Shown here in pieces: positions 24,571 to 34,500 of a stretch of DNA of 64,000 bases. Every line of letters starts with the position of its first letter. Within the stretch, counting starts at the first letter, position 1. The stretch is taken from NCBI GenBank assembly GCA_018819135.1, contig JAHJQK010000119.1, positions 1-64,000 of the forward strand, given 5' to 3'. The position numbers were made by a program, and so were the translations under genes. This DNA comes from Pseudomonadota bacterium (GTDB lineage: Bacteria > Desulfobacterota > SM23-61). A model generated the notes under the pieces. That model saw only the letters and a program-made list of their open reading frames with translations, ran no database searches and was not told the origin of the DNA.

Positions 24571-26637
24571 TTAATTGGTGGTGATTTTGGAAAAGTCGCC
24601 AATTTTGAAAAAAAGCTGAGCAATTTTAATTAATAAGGACAATCGATTGGTTCTTATCTTTTCATCTTCGGCCATGACTAAAACTCCATTAAAGAATTCA
24701 TCTACGGGCTGGCGCAGCAAAGAGAGTTCTTTCAAGGCCGAGCTATAATCTTTCTGGGAGATCTTTTCCCCGGCTTTTTTCCCTATTTTTCCGTAGGCTT
24801 CAAAGAGCTCCTGTTCGCAAGTATTTTCGAATCGCCGGGTGTCCACTTCACCGGGAACATGGGATTTGGAAATATTGACCACTCTTTTAAAGGCGACGGC
24901 CAGGGGTTCGAAGTCGGGAACCTGCTTCAGATCATGGAGAGCCTTAGCCCTTTCCCATAAATCAACCGGGTCATCAAAGCCAACGGCCAACGCCGCTTCC
25001 ACCGCATCCGGGGAAAGCCCTTGGGAATTGAGCAGATTCTGCATCCGACCTCTGAAAAACTCGAGAACATCCGACTTGATTTCCTGCGGTGGCCGTTCAA
25101 TTTTTTCTCCCAAGAGGGCAAGGCTGTGTTCGAGGAGGGTGGAAAGTAATAGATCGTACCGTTTCTCCAGGACGATGTGAATGATGCCCAGGGTCTGGCG
25201 GCGCAGGGCGTAAGGGTCGGCTGTCCCTGTAGGAATCAGTCCCACCCCGAAACAACCAACGATGGTATCCAATTTATCCGCGATGCTGAGGACCGCTCCC
25301 GGGTGAGAAGAAGGAAGGGTGCCTCCTGCTATTTTGGGTAGATAATGCTCAAAAATAGCCAGAGCTACCTCTTCCTTTTCCCCGGATAACCGGGCGTATA
25401 CCTGTCCCATCACCCCCTGAAGGTTGGGAAACTCACCCACCATACCCGTGATCAAGTCCCCCTTGCAAAGAAGGGAGGCCCGTTGGACGATCTCGCGTTG
25501 TTCAGGAGCAATGCTGCCAATGAGGAAGTCGGCGAGTTGGGATAGGCGCATTACCTTCTCGTAAGAGGTACCCATCTTGGAGTGATAGACGACTTTCTTC
25601 AGTCCTTCCAAGCGCTGAATCAAGGGGATCTTTTGATCTTCGATGAAGAAAAATTTAGCGTCGGATAAACGGGCGTGCAGCACCCGCTCATTGCCCCGGG
25701 CTACCACGTTGGGATCTCTTGGTTTCGTGTTGGAGACGGCCACAAAAAAAGGCAAGAGACTACCTTCCGCATCAACCATGGAAAAGTAGCGTTGGTGTTC
25801 CCGCATGGCGCTAATGAGAACTTCCCGGGGGAGGGAAAGAAATTCTTTGGAAAAGCTCCCCCTTATGGGCACGGGATACTCCACCAGGAAGGCCACCAGC
25901 TCCAAAAGGTCATCATCGGGCCAAAGGTGTCCGGAGACTTCGCTGGCCGCCCTGTTTACTTCCGTTAGGATGAATTCTTTGCGTTCTTCTGGATTAACGA
26001 TCACGAAGGAGTTTTTTAACCGGCGCAAATAATCAGCAAGATCTTTGACCTGAAAAGAGCCAGGGGCCATGAAACGATGGCCGCGGGAGAGATTGCCAGA
26101 CGATATATTCCCTACTTGCCAAGGCACAACTTTGCCGTCGAAGAGGCAGAGGATCCAGTGGATGGGGCGGGCGAAGGAATTTTCCAAATCCATCCAGCGC
26201 ATGGATTTCGGGAAAGAAATAGAGGAAATCAATCGGGGAAGAACGGTCGGGAGCAGGCGAATCGTTTCTTCCCCTTGCTCTTCCTTGCGGGCGCAGATAT
26301 ATTCTCCCTTCTCCGTTTTGACAATTTGCAATTCCTCCACCGTAATTCCCTGGCCCTTGGCAAACCCCAAAGCCGCCTTCGTCGGTTGTCCTTTCCCATC
26401 AAAGGCGATGCGCTTGGCCGGCCCGACCACTTCGATGAACCGCCTTTCTTGGACGGGGGTCACTCCGGTGGCCATAAGAACCAGCCGTCTCGGCGTTCCC
26501 ATGGCTTTGATTTCCTTAAAAGCAATACGGTAGCTCTGGAATTCTTTTTCCAGGAGAGCCTTCATTTCTTCCAAAGCTCGGGGGATAAATCCCGACGGAA
26601 TTTCTTCGGTTCCGATTTCTAACAATAATTCAGCCAT
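24571..26637 (-). CDS. glyS: Glycyl-tRNA synthetase beta subunit
   Basis: The 688-aa protein is the standard length of the beta chain. It opens with 'LLLEIGTEEIPSGFIPRALE' and has 'RPIHWILCLFDGKVVPWQ' and the HD-like region 'LCKGDLITGMVGEFPNLQGV'. The C-terminus holds the anticodon-binding DALR-like domain ('VMAEDEKIRTNRLSLL'). With GlyQ it forms the alpha2-beta2 bacterial enzyme that charges tRNA-Gly. It is separated from glyQ by 234 bp of repeat-rich DNA, unusually long for this operon. Confidence 0.96.
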   Translation of the reverse strand: MAELLLEIGTEEIPSGFIPRALEEMKALLEKEFQSYRIAFKEIKAMGTPRRLVLMATGVTPVQERRFIEVVGPAKRIAFDGKGQPTKAALGFAKGQGITVEELQIVKTEKGEYICARKEEQGEETIRLLPTVLPRLISSISFPKSMRWMDLENSFARPIHWILCLFDGKVVPWQVGNISSGNLSRGHRFMAPGSFQVKDLADYLRRLKNSFVIVNPEERKEFILTEVNRAASEVSGHLWPDDDLLELVAFLVEYPVPIRGSFSKEFLSLPREVLISAMREHQRYFSMVDAEGSLLPFFVAVSNTKPRDPNVVARGNERVLHARLSDAKFFFIEDQKIPLIQRLEGLKKVVYHSKMGTSYEKVMRLSQLADFLIGSIAPEQREIVQRASLLCKGDLITGMVGEFPNLQGVMGQVYARLSGEKEEVALAIFEHYLPKIAGGTLPSSHPGAVLSIADKLDTIVGCFGVGLIPTGTADPYALRRQTLGIIHIVLEKRYDLLLSTLLEHSLALLGEKIERPPQEIKSDVLEFFRGRMQNLLNSQGLSPDAVEAALAVGFDDPVDLWERAKALHDLKQVPDFEPLAVAFKRVVNISKSHVPGEVDTRRFENTCEQELFEAYGKIGKKAGEKISQKDYSSALKELSLLRQPVDEFFNGVLVMAEDEKIRTNRLSLLIKIAQLFFKIGDFSKITTN

Positions 26638-26871
26638 TTTTAATCCATTGAATTAGGACACGGATTTTCACTGATGAACACAGATAATTCTTTAACATGA
26701 GGATTCCTGTTAATCTGCCTTTATCTGCGTTAATCTGTGTCCCCAATTGCCTTTTTCTTTATATCTCTGCGATCTCCGTGCCCTCTGTGGTGAATCGCCC
26801 TTTTGATTTAATACAATGATTCCTGTTAATCTGCGTTTTTCTGTGCCCATCCGTGTCCAAATTATTCTTCA
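26638..26871. repeat. Repeat-rich spacer between glyQ and glyS
   Basis: ATCTGCGTTAATCTGTGTCC and variants (AATCTGCCTTTATCTGCG, TCTGCGTTTTTCTGTGCCC) occur several times, together with ACACGGATTTTCACTGATG and the CTGTGG-type phrase. GATTCCTGTTAATCTGC appears twice, about 120 bp apart. A further single copy (AATCTGCGTTCATCCGCGTCC) lies near 39894. These are dispersed intergenic repeats of unknown function placed inside an operon. Confidence 0.6.
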
Positions 26872-27756
26872 TCAGGCCGTATTCTTTTTCAATAACGGAA
26901 AACCCATGGATTGGCGTTGTTGGTAGTAAGCCTCTGCGGATAGGCGGGCTAAATTGCGCACCCGAGCAATATACTGGGTGCGTTCCGTTACGCTAATCGC
27001 TCCCCGGGCCTCCAGCAGGTTGAAGGCGTGGGAGCATTTCAGGCAATAATCATAAGCCGGCAACACAAGCCCTTTCTGGTTCAAGCGGATCGACTCCTTC
27101 TCATACATGTCGAACAGTTGGAACAGCATGGGAATGTCGGCTTCTTCGAAGTTGTAGCAAGAAAACTCCACTTCACTGCGGTGATGTACATCTCCGTATT
27201 TGATTCCTTTGGTCCATTCCAAATCGAAGACGTTATCGATCTCCTGGAGAAACATGGCGATTCTTTCGATGCCGTAAGTGATTTCTACCGAGATAGGCTT
27301 GAGGTCAATGCCGCCGGCTTGCTGAAAGTAAGTGAACTGCGTGATCTCCATTCCATCGAGCCAAACTTCCCATCCCAAACCCCAAGCGCCTAACGTAGGA
27401 GATTCCCAGTCGTCTTCGACGAAACGGATGTCATGTTCCAGAGGTTCCACCCCGAACGCCTTGAGGCTTTCCAGGTAGATGTCCTGGATTTCTAAAGGGG
27501 AAGGTTTCAAAATGACCTGAAATTGGTAATAATGCTGGAGGCGGTTGGGATTTTCTCCATATCTTCCATCGGTGGGTCTGCGGGAGGGTTCTACATAAGC
27601 AACTTTCCAGGGCTCTGGCCCCAGAACCCTCAGGAAAGTTGCCGGGTTAAAAGTCCCAGCCCCTACTTCTGTATCATACGGTTGCTGCAGGAGGCACCCG
27701 CGATCGGCCCAGAATTTTTGCAGGGCCATGATCAAGTCCTGGAAGGTCATACTCAA
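26872..27756 (-). CDS. glyQ: Glycyl-tRNA synthetase alpha subunit
   Basis: The 294-aa alpha chain has the class II motifs: '[20 protein letters not shown]', '[19 protein letters not shown]', '[19 protein letters not shown]' and '[20 protein letters not shown]'. It carries the glycine activation site and works with GlyS. The track start is a TTG at 27756; the ATG at 27750 is two codons inside and about as likely. It is transcribed toward glyS and lies downstream of the peptide ABC operon. Confidence 0.96.
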   Translation of the reverse strand: MSMTFQDLIMALQKFWADRGCLLQQPYDTEVGAGTFNPATFLRVLGPEPWKVAYVEPSRRPTDGRYGENPNRLQHYYQFQVILKPSPLEIQDIYLESLKAFGVEPLEHDIRFVEDDWESPTLGAWGLGWEVWLDGMEITQFTYFQQAGGIDLKPISVEITYGIERIAMFLQEIDNVFDLEWTKGIKYGDVHHRSEVEFSCYNFEEADIPMLFQLFDMYEKESIRLNQKGLVLPAYDYCLKCSHAFNLLEARGAISVTERTQYIARVRNLARLSAEAYYQQRQSMGFPLLKKNTA

Positions 27757-27877
27757 AATCCCGTTACGCCCATTTTAAAAATTTCGAAGCCAATTCAAAG
27801 GAGAATTTTTTAACATTTTCCAAGGGGAAAAGTCAAGGTCAAAAAGGCTGGTCGATAGGGCGGATGCAAATTGACCG

Positions 27878-28921
27878 TCACCCCGTGCGAATCGGCTGCA
27901 GGCTGAGGGTATCGGCAAAATGACAGGACACAAAGTGTTCATTTCCCAAGTCACGGTAGAGAGGTGATTCGACCCGGCAGATCTTTTCAGCATACCGACA
28001 GCGGGCGTGGAAATAGCAGCCGGAAGGAGGATTCATGGGGCTCGGCACATCCCCCTCGAGGATAATCTGTTGGGCTTTGTAATCGGGGTCCGGGACCGGA
28101 ACCGCCGACATTAAGGCCTCGGTGTAGGGGTGCTTGGGATTCAAGAAGAGAGCTTCGGTTGCGGCAACCTCAACGATCTTTCCCAAATACATCACGGCCA
28201 CCCGGTCGCTGATGTATTTTATAACCGAGAGATCGTGGGCGATAAACAGATACGTCAAACCGAACTGTTCCTGGAGGTCCTGCAGGAGGTTTACCACCTG
28301 GGCCTGGATGGAGACGTCAAGGGCAGAGATCGGCTCATCGGCCACGATCAACTCCGGCTCGAGCGCGAGCGCTCGGGCGATTCCGATGCGTTGGCGCTGC
28401 CCGCCGGAAAATTGGTGCGGATACCGCTTCATTTGCTCCGGGTTCAACCCGACCGCCGCCAGCAATTTTTGAATCCTATCCTCCTTTTCACTCCCCTTGG
28501 CGATTCCGTGCACCTGCAACGGCTCACCGACAATCTCCGCCACCGTCATCCGGGGGTCGAGGGAGGAATACGGGTCCTGAAAAATAATCTGCAGATCGCG
28601 ACGAAGGAACTTGAGCAGGTTCGGCGGGGCGGCAGCAATATCAACTTCTTTACAGGATTCGCCGGAGCCGGAGAGCTTTTTACTGCGGAAAAGAACCTCG
28701 CCGCCGGTAGGTTCGATCAGGCGCAGGACGGCGCGGCCGGCGGTAGTCTTTCCGCATCCGCTCTCCCCGACAAGGCCAAGGGTTTCCCCCTCCTTTATGT
28801 ATAAATCAATATCATCGACCGCCTTGACATATCCGGCTGTACGCATAAAAATGCCTTTGCGTACCGGGAAATATTTCTTTAGGTGCCTTACCTCCAGCAA
28901 GATGTGTTCAGCCGCCATCAT
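27878..28921 (-). CDS. Peptide ABC transporter ATPase, DppF/OppF type
   Basis: The 347-aa protein has ABC motifs Walker A '[18 protein letters not shown]', signature '[17 protein letters not shown]', Walker B '[12 protein letters not shown]' and the H-loop histidine in '[12 protein letters not shown]'. It ends with the Opp/Dpp C-terminal domain with the cysteine-rich '[18 protein letters not shown]'. It would pair with the DppD-type ATPase directly upstream (start and stop adjacent) to energise uptake of peptides or related solutes through the DppB/DppC channel. Exact substrate unknown. Confidence 0.92.
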   Translation of the reverse strand: MMAAEHILLEVRHLKKYFPVRKGIFMRTAGYVKAVDDIDLYIKEGETLGLVGESGCGKTTAGRAVLRLIEPTGGEVLFRSKKLSGSGESCKEVDIAAAPPNLLKFLRRDLQIIFQDPYSSLDPRMTVAEIVGEPLQVHGIAKGSEKEDRIQKLLAAVGLNPEQMKRYPHQFSGGQRQRIGIARALALEPELIVADEPISALDVSIQAQVVNLLQDLQEQFGLTYLFIAHDLSVIKYISDRVAVMYLGKIVEVAATEALFLNPKHPYTEALMSAVPVPDPDYKAQQIILEGDVPSPMNPPSGCYFHARCRYAEKICRVESPLYRDLGNEHFVSCHFADTLSLQPIRTG

Positions 28922-29920
28922 TTATCCTTCATTTTTTTCGGCATAGAGCCAGCAGGCTGCGTAGTGACTCGGAGAAACTTCGGTCAGCCGGGGAATTCGT
29001 CTTTTACAAATCGCCATTGTCTGTGGACAGCGAGGTTCGAATCCGCAGCCTTCTTCCACATCCAAAAGGCCCGGTACAACCCCTTTGATGGGCACCAGGC
29101 GTCTTTCTTTTGTTGCCGCGAGCGATGGGATTGAATTCATCAATCCCCTGGTGTAAGGATGGTTGGGGTTATGAAAAATGTCCCTTACAGGAGCACTCTC
29201 AACAATTCTGCCTAAATACATTACAACGACATCATCGGCCATATGGGCGATTACCCCAAGGTTGTGGGTAATAAAAATGATGGCGGTTTTAAAATCCCGG
29301 CGCAGATCGTTCATTATTTTTAATACCTGGGCCTGGATGGTAACATCAAGCGCGGTTGTCGGCTCATCGGCGATCAGCAGCGAAGGATTGCACGAAAGCG
29401 CCATGGCGATCATGGCCCGCTGGCGCATGCCACCCGAAAGCTGGTGAGGATATTCCCGAATCCGCTGCTCGGCAGAAGGGATGCCGACCGCCTTGAGAAG
29501 TTCGATGGCCTTGTTTTTTGCCCCTCTCCTTCCCAAACGCTGATGGAGGATAATGGTTTCCATGATCTGGTTGCCGATCGTAAAAACGGGGTTCAAAGAG
29601 GTCATGGGCTCTTGGAAAATCATGGCCACTTCGTTCCCTCGAATGGAGCGCATTTCAGGACCCTTGGGATCAAGCTTGGCCAGATCAACGACTTTTTCAT
29701 CAATATGGAAAAGAATCTCTCCCGCATCAACCTTCCCGGGCGGACGGATCAGTCCCATAATCGTCAGCGCCGTCACGGACTTTCCGCATCCGCTCTCGCC
29801 CACCACCCCCAGTGTTTTTTCCCGTTCAATGGTGAAATCAACGCCGTTTATCGCGTGCAACACACCGGCATCCGTATAAAAGTTGGTCTTAAGTCCTTTT
29901 ACTTCGATCAACCGCGCCAC
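28922..29920 (-). CDS. Peptide ABC transporter ATPase, DppD/OppD type
   Basis: The 332-aa ATPase has Walker A '[18 protein letters not shown]', signature 'LSGGMRQRAMIAMALSC', Walker B 'LLIADEPTTALD' and 'ITHNLGVIAHMADDV'. The C-terminal oligopeptide domain has 'GCGFEPRCPQTMAICK'. Its stop abuts the start of the DppF-type gene, so they are co-translated. About 195 bp separates it from the DppC-type gene; that spacer holds no recognised gene. Confidence 0.92.
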   Translation of the reverse strand: MARLIEVKGLKTNFYTDAGVLHAINGVDFTIEREKTLGVVGESGCGKSVTALTIMGLIRPPGKVDAGEILFHIDEKVVDLAKLDPKGPEMRSIRGNEVAMIFQEPMTSLNPVFTIGNQIMETIILHQRLGRRGAKNKAIELLKAVGIPSAEQRIREYPHQLSGGMRQRAMIAMALSCNPSLLIADEPTTALDVTIQAQVLKIMNDLRRDFKTAIIFITHNLGVIAHMADDVVVMYLGRIVESAPVRDIFHNPNHPYTRGLMNSIPSLAATKERRLVPIKGVVPGLLDVEEGCGFEPRCPQTMAICKRRIPRLTEVSPSHYAACWLYAEKNEG

Positions 29921-30114
29921 GGTTGGTCCTCCGCGCTTTCCCCCGCAATAAAAACGCCAATGATTATCTGCCGAATTCGCTTGCGCTTAACGCCGCAAGC
30001 AACGCCGGCGTCCTTCGATTCATAAGTTGTTACAATTTAGCTTTTTGAAAAGAACCGCTAAATTTCATTGAAAGCATGGTATCGATTCCTTCTCGATCAT
30101 CCCTTACCCCCAGA

Positions 30115-30972
30115 TTACGTAAGACGTCCCCGGAGCTTTGGATCTAATACATCCCGTATGCCGTCCCCCAGCATGTTGAATCCGATGACGGCAAAGAATA
30201 TCCCTGCACCGGGGATCAGCGAGAGCCAGGGGGCGTGCATGAAATAAAGCATTCCCTCCCGGATCATGTTGCCCCAGCTTGGTGTCGGCGGTTGCGTTCC
30301 CAGCCCGAGAAAACTAAGACTCGCCTCCAGCCTTATGGCGGTGGCAATCCAAAGGGTCGACATCACGATAATGTCACCGGCAATGTTCGGGAAAATATGC
30401 TTCCTGATGATTCCGAAACTGGGCTGCCCCGTCGCGCGGCTGGCTTCGATGAAAACCTGCTCGGAGACGGAAAGGGTGGAAGCCCGGGCCAGCCGGATGA
30501 AGCGGGGGGTAAACGCAAGCCCGATGGCAAGGATAACGTTTTGGGTCCCCGGACCGAAGGCGACCACAACGATAATGGCCAGCACCATGGTCGGAAAGGA
30601 CATAAAAACATCCGTCAGCCAAACAATCCCAATGCCCACCCAGCCTTTGTTATACCCGGCGATCAGGCCCAGTATCGTGCCCAGCATGGCCCCCAGAAAA
30701 GTGGCGGCAAAGCCAACGGACAATGAAATCCTTGATCCGTATATCGTCCGGGAAAAAATATCTCTTCCATATCCATCTGTTCCGCCGAAATATTCCCAGC
30801 TTGGCTTGGCAAAGCGCTTGATGATATTCTGTTTCATCGGATCATGGGTCGAAATATAGGGCGAGAATATGGCTAACAAGAGCGCGACAATCACCAATAT
30901 AAAACCGAAAAAAGAAACCTTATTTTTTAAAAATCTTTTTAGCTCCACGTTGTGAAGAACCTTCCTTGGCAA
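30115..30972 (-). CDS. Peptide ABC transporter permease, DppC/OppC type
   Basis: The 285-aa inner-membrane protein has an N-terminal membrane segment ('VSFFGFILVIVALLLAIF') and five more hydrophobic segments. It has 'FGTDGYGRDIFSRTIYGSR' (as FGGTDGYGRD), the OppC N-terminal signature, and the coupling-helix EAA-type loop 'EASRATGQPSFGIIRKHIFP'. It forms the translocation pore with the DppB-type permease. A MITE-like element sits between the two permease genes. Confidence 0.92.
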   Translation of the reverse strand: MPRKVLHNVELKRFLKNKVSFFGFILVIVALLLAIFSPYISTHDPMKQNIIKRFAKPSWEYFGGTDGYGRDIFSRTIYGSRISLSVGFAATFLGAMLGTILGLIAGYNKGWVGIGIVWLTDVFMSFPTMVLAIIVVVAFGPGTQNVILAIGLAFTPRFIRLARASTLSVSEQVFIEASRATGQPSFGIIRKHIFPNIAGDIIVMSTLWIATAIRLEASLSFLGLGTQPPTPSWGNMIREGMLYFMHAPWLSLIPGAGIFFAVIGFNMLGDGIRDVLDPKLRGRLT

Positions 30973-31008
30973 CTTTGACGGTTATTCATGATGATCTTCA
31001 CCAGAACT

Positions 31009-31139
31009 ATGGTTTCGTAAAAAGCTCCAGATGCAAGGCGCGCAAAATCTGTAGGGGCACGAAGCATCGTGCCCCTACTAAACCGCTGCAACGACGAAGG
31101 TGAAGCGCAACGCCGCAGATGGACTTTTTACGAAACCAT
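31009..31139. repeat. MITE-like inverted-repeat element, copy B, inside the dpp/opp operon
   Basis: The ends are perfect inverted repeats: ATGGTTTCGTAAAAAG (31009-31024) and CTTTTTACGAAACCAT (31124-31139). The interior shares GATGCAAGGCGCGCAAAA and CAACGACGAAGGTGAAGCGC with copy A. A second hairpin, GTAGGGGCACGA/TCGTGCCCCTAC (31051-31078), is inserted at the centre. The right end touches the stop codon of the DppB-type permease gene. Confidence 0.85.
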
Positions 31140-32080
31140 TAATCATATTTGATTCGAGGATCGATAAAGGCGTAAGACAAATCCGTAATAAGATTCACCA
31201 GCATGATAAAAACCGTAAGCACCACCAGGCCCGATTGGATCACGGGGTAATTCCGTTCCTGGATGGCCCCGATCAAAAACTTGCCCAGGCCGGGCCGATT
31301 AAAAACCATCTCGACCTCTATAGACCCCCCGATGGTTACCGCCATATAGACCGAGATCATCGTAACCACCGGAATTAAAGAGTTTCTCAAGGCGTGCTTG
31401 TAAATAACCACCCATTCCTTAAGCCCTTTGCTCCTGGCGGTGGTGATATAATCTTCATGTAAAACATTCAGCATGGAGGATCGGGTCAAGCGCATGACAA
31501 AAGCCGATTTTATCAGTCCCAGGCTGAGTGCAGGCAAAAACAGATGGCGGGCGCGCTCCACCCAATTGCTCAGCTCACCGCCGCCGATCATGGGAAACCA
31601 CCCCAGCACGAGGGAAAAGATGAAAAGAAGAATAATGGACAAATAAAACGCCGGAAAGGAAAAACCAAAAATCCCCAAAAATCTTCCGACAAAATCCAGG
31701 GGAGTGTTCCATTTCAGGGCCGCAAGGATTCCGGCCGGCACCCCGATTAAAATCCCGATCACCGTCGCCCATATGGCCAGGTCGACAGTATACGGAATCG
31801 CTCGTCTAAACAACTCGGATACGGGTTGACCGGTGCGCAGGTCTCGCCCTAAGTCCCCTCGGGTCAGATCCCATAAAAATGAGGTATACTGCTTCCAGAG
31901 CGGCTGGTTGAGACCCAGTCTCTCCCGGAGCACCTCAAGGGCTTCGGGGGTTGCCCGGTCTCCAAGAATTGCCATCGCCGGATCCCCCCCGAGCCCCCGG
32001 ACGGCAAAAAAAACAACGGTGATGACGACCAGGATCGTGGGTATTGCCAGCAGAAGCCTGCGAATGATGAACGTCGTCAT
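31139..32080 (-). CDS. Peptide ABC transporter permease, DppB/OppB type
   Basis: The 313-aa membrane protein opens with the DppB signature 'FIIRRLLLAIPTILVVITVV' and has 'GLGGDPAMAILGDRATPE', 'RLGLNQPLWKQY' and the EAA-like loop 'TARSKGLKEWVVIYKHALRN'. Six membrane segments are expected. It pairs with the DppC-type permease. Its final codons lie directly against MITE copy B, which may supply or sit just after the stop codon. Confidence 0.92.
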   Translation of the reverse strand: MTTFIIRRLLLAIPTILVVITVVFFAVRGLGGDPAMAILGDRATPEALEVLRERLGLNQPLWKQYTSFLWDLTRGDLGRDLRTGQPVSELFRRAIPYTVDLAIWATVIGILIGVPAGILAALKWNTPLDFVGRFLGIFGFSFPAFYLSIILLFIFSLVLGWFPMIGGGELSNWVERARHLFLPALSLGLIKSAFVMRLTRSSMLNVLHEDYITTARSKGLKEWVVIYKHALRNSLIPVVTMISVYMAVTIGGSIEVEMVFNRPGLGKFLIGAIQERNYPVIQSGLVVLTVFIMLVNLITDLSYAFIDPRIKYD

Positions 32081-32149
32081 AATAAAAAAGGCAGCTGGCG
32101 GGAGTCACTTTCCGCGCCTTCCTCCAGCTGCCCGGCTCCTTCCTGTTTA

Positions 32150-33433
32150 TCAGTGTTTCAGAATTCGCGCCTTTTCCAGCGGATACCCGAAAATCATCGA
32201 ACCTTTAATCTCAACGCCGGGGTCAAACCAGTTGTGCCGGACCAGCACTTTGGTCAGTTCATGGAGCGGCTTGGCCGGCATGTGTTTCAGGATCTGCAGT
32301 TGCGCCTCATAGTAAAGCTGCCTCTGTTTCTCTCGATTCATTTCGCCGCGGGCCGCTTCGATAAGGCGGTCGACACTATCGATTTTGCCGTCGCCATCCG
32401 CGTCCACATCGCCGTAATGGGAGAAATTCGTGATCGCCGTGGGCTTTCCGATACTTGCCTTGGAGTAATACCACTGGGTAAGATACGAGTCTGCCACCGG
32501 CGCCCGGCCCGCATAGTAAACGATCACATCGTTCATGTCTTTGCGGATATTGGCATGAAAGGTGGTATGATCAACCCCCTTGATTTCAAGCTGAACCCCC
32601 AGCGGTTTCCATAGTTCCTGGCAAATCTCCATGATGGACTTGTAGTAAGGTTTGTCGGTGATATATCCCATCAATTTAAAACCTTTGGGGTATCCCGCCT
32701 CAGCCAGCAGCTTTTTCGCTTTTTCCAAGTCGTACTCGTATAGAAGTTCTTTGGGCGTCTTCTCCTTGGGCAAAGCGGCGTAGTAAGAAGGGGGTACCGG
32801 AGCGGTCATCTCGTGCCAGACGGCGCCGAAATACTGTTTAAACGCTTTCCGGTCGGTCGCTATGGCCAGGGCTTTTCTGACTTTGAGGTTATCCAGGGGT
32901 TTTTTGGTCATGTTAAAGTGAATGGCACAGCCGCTGCCCAGCGGCACGGAATCCACGATAACCGTTTTGGTCTTCTTTACATCTTCAACCCAGTAGGTAT
33001 CCCGCTCCCCGTAAATCGCATCCAGGTCCCCCTTGATAAAGGCCATGGTTCTGGAAGCCACATTGGGCATAAAAAACATCTCCAGCCGCTCGATCGTCGG
33101 CGCTCCCCTGAAATAATTCGGGTTTCTGACAAAGGTTATTTTCTCTTTTGCTTTATAATTCTCAACCATGAATGGGCCGGTGCCGATGACGTACAGCCCG
33201 ATATTCTTCAAGCCCTTCTCCTCTCCCTGCTTTTTGCACACAATCATACCGGCCTGATAGGCAAAGGCCTGATCCATGATGAAAAAGGTATTGGGTTTTT
33301 TGAGAATGATTTGAACCGTGTATTTGTCGACGACCTTAACATTGTCAATGGCGAGAAACTTCGCGCCATAGGGGGAACCCAGTTGGGAATTTTTCAGGCG
33401 ATCAAAGGTGTATTTAACATCCTCGACGGTCAC
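32150..33433 (-). pseudogene. 5'-truncated peptide-binding protein of the ABC operon (DppA/OppA type)
   Basis: The 427-aa frame is a clear SBP_bac_5 protein (begins 'VTVEDVKYTFDRLKN', with 'GTGPFMVENYKAKEKITFVR' and 'NPNYFRGAPTIERLEM'), but it begins in the middle of lobe I. A normal DppA is about 510-540 aa with a signal peptide; roughly 100 residues, including the export signal, are missing. The first codon follows directly on ACTTTTTGCG, the end of a repeat element (33434-33556). Without a signal the product could not reach the periplasm, so I call it a pseudogene. The rest of the frame is intact, so the event seems recent. Confidence 0.8.
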
Positions 33434-33556
33434 GCAAAAAGTCTGGAAATAAGCCCTTCTGTCTTTCCGCGCAAGCCGGAATCCAGTCTTTGCGAATAAT
33501 TATAAATTCTCTGGACTCCGGTTTTCACCGGAGTGACGTTTTTTTGCGAAGCCATC
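33434..33556. repeat. Repeat element at the truncated end of the peptide-binding-protein gene
   Basis: On the minus strand the element begins GATGGCTTCGCAAAAAAACG and ends CAGACTTTTTGCG, imperfect versions of the MITE ends GGTTTCGTAAAAAG / CTTTTTACGAAACC. It contains TCCGGTGAAAACCGGA, a hairpin, and GACTGGATTCCGGCTTGCGC, a common REP-like phrase. It replaces the first part of the binding-protein gene. Confidence 0.65.
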
Positions 33557-33611
33557 AATCCTGACATGCACATGTTTTTTAAAAGTCTTGGCCAGAAAAG
33601 GTTCATTATTC

Positions 33612-34370
33612 TCAGGCTGACGGAGAAAACTGCTCGAGAAATTTTTTGGATTTAAGGTCTTTTCCTAAGTATTGCTCGAGAAAACGGGAGAGGATCGTCT
33701 TGCTTTCTCTTAAAGATTGGGGCGAAAAAGAGACGCGCCCGACCTTTTCCAGAAGGATCGTCTGGGTGAGGAGAAGGGTCTTGATCGTTCCCAGAGAGAT
33801 GGAAACCAGACCAGGATGATTGAGGGCGCAAACTGGACAGAGTATTCCGCCTTCCCGGACGCTAAAGAAATTTTTTTCCCCGGAAAGTCCTTTTTTACAC
33901 CCCAGGCAATGATCGAGCAGGGGCTGGTATCCCAGGAGGGCGAGGAGCCGAACTTCAAAAATCCGCTGGATTTCTTCCTTAAGAATACCTTTGTCGATAA
34001 GATTAAGAAAAACAAGTAAAAGTTTAAAGAGCATTTTGTTCTTAATCTTCTCCGCCGTCATGGCATTGACCAATTCGATGAAATAACTGGCCCAGGCCAG
34101 TTTGTTGATGTCTTCCCGCAGACCGGCAAAAGAGCGCATCAGGTCGCAGTGGTTCAACCGGACAAGCTCCGAAGTCTCTTTCTCGAAAAAAGAAAGATTG
34201 ATGTAAGAACAGATTTCCAGCGTGTTGCCGAAGCGCTTGCGCGATCGCTTGGCTCCTTTGGCGATCCCCTTAATTTTACCAAAATCAAGGGTGTAAAGGG
34301 TGACAATTTTATCCGCTTCCCCGTAAGGGATCGAGCGGAGGACGATGGCTGGTGTTTTATATAAGGGCAT
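33612..34370 (-). CDS. recO: DNA repair protein RecO
   Basis: The start is the ATG at 34370 ('MPLYKTPAIVLRSIPYGEAD'), which matches RecO N-termini better than the track ATG at 34400; the product is 252 aa. It has an N-terminal OB-fold (to about 80) with 'GIAKGAKRSRKRFG', a helical middle, and a zinc site 'CLGCKKG' plus 'CPVC'. RecO works with RecR to load RecA at gaps coated with SSB. It stands alone here between the truncated binding-protein gene and a divergent membrane-protein gene. Confidence 0.93.
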   Translation of the reverse strand: MPLYKTPAIVLRSIPYGEADKIVTLYTLDFGKIKGIAKGAKRSRKRFGNTLEICSYINLSFFEKETSELVRLNHCDLMRSFAGLREDINKLAWASYFIELVNAMTAEKIKNKMLFKLLLVFLNLIDKGILKEEIQRIFEVRLLALLGYQPLLDHCLGCKKGLSGEKNFFSVREGGILCPVCALNHPGLVSISLGTIKTLLLTQTILLEKVGRVSFSPQSLRESKTILSRFLEQYLGKDLKSKKFLEQFSPSA

Positions 34371-34500
34371 GAGTCTGGAAAAATTTTTTAGAAAGATCAT
34401 AGCAGAAAGATCTCTGGGAGGGAAGAAGCTCCTTTTTTATTCAGGAAGAGGCCGGATTTTTGCTATAATTCCCCCAGGGTCTCGATAAAAAATTAAATGA

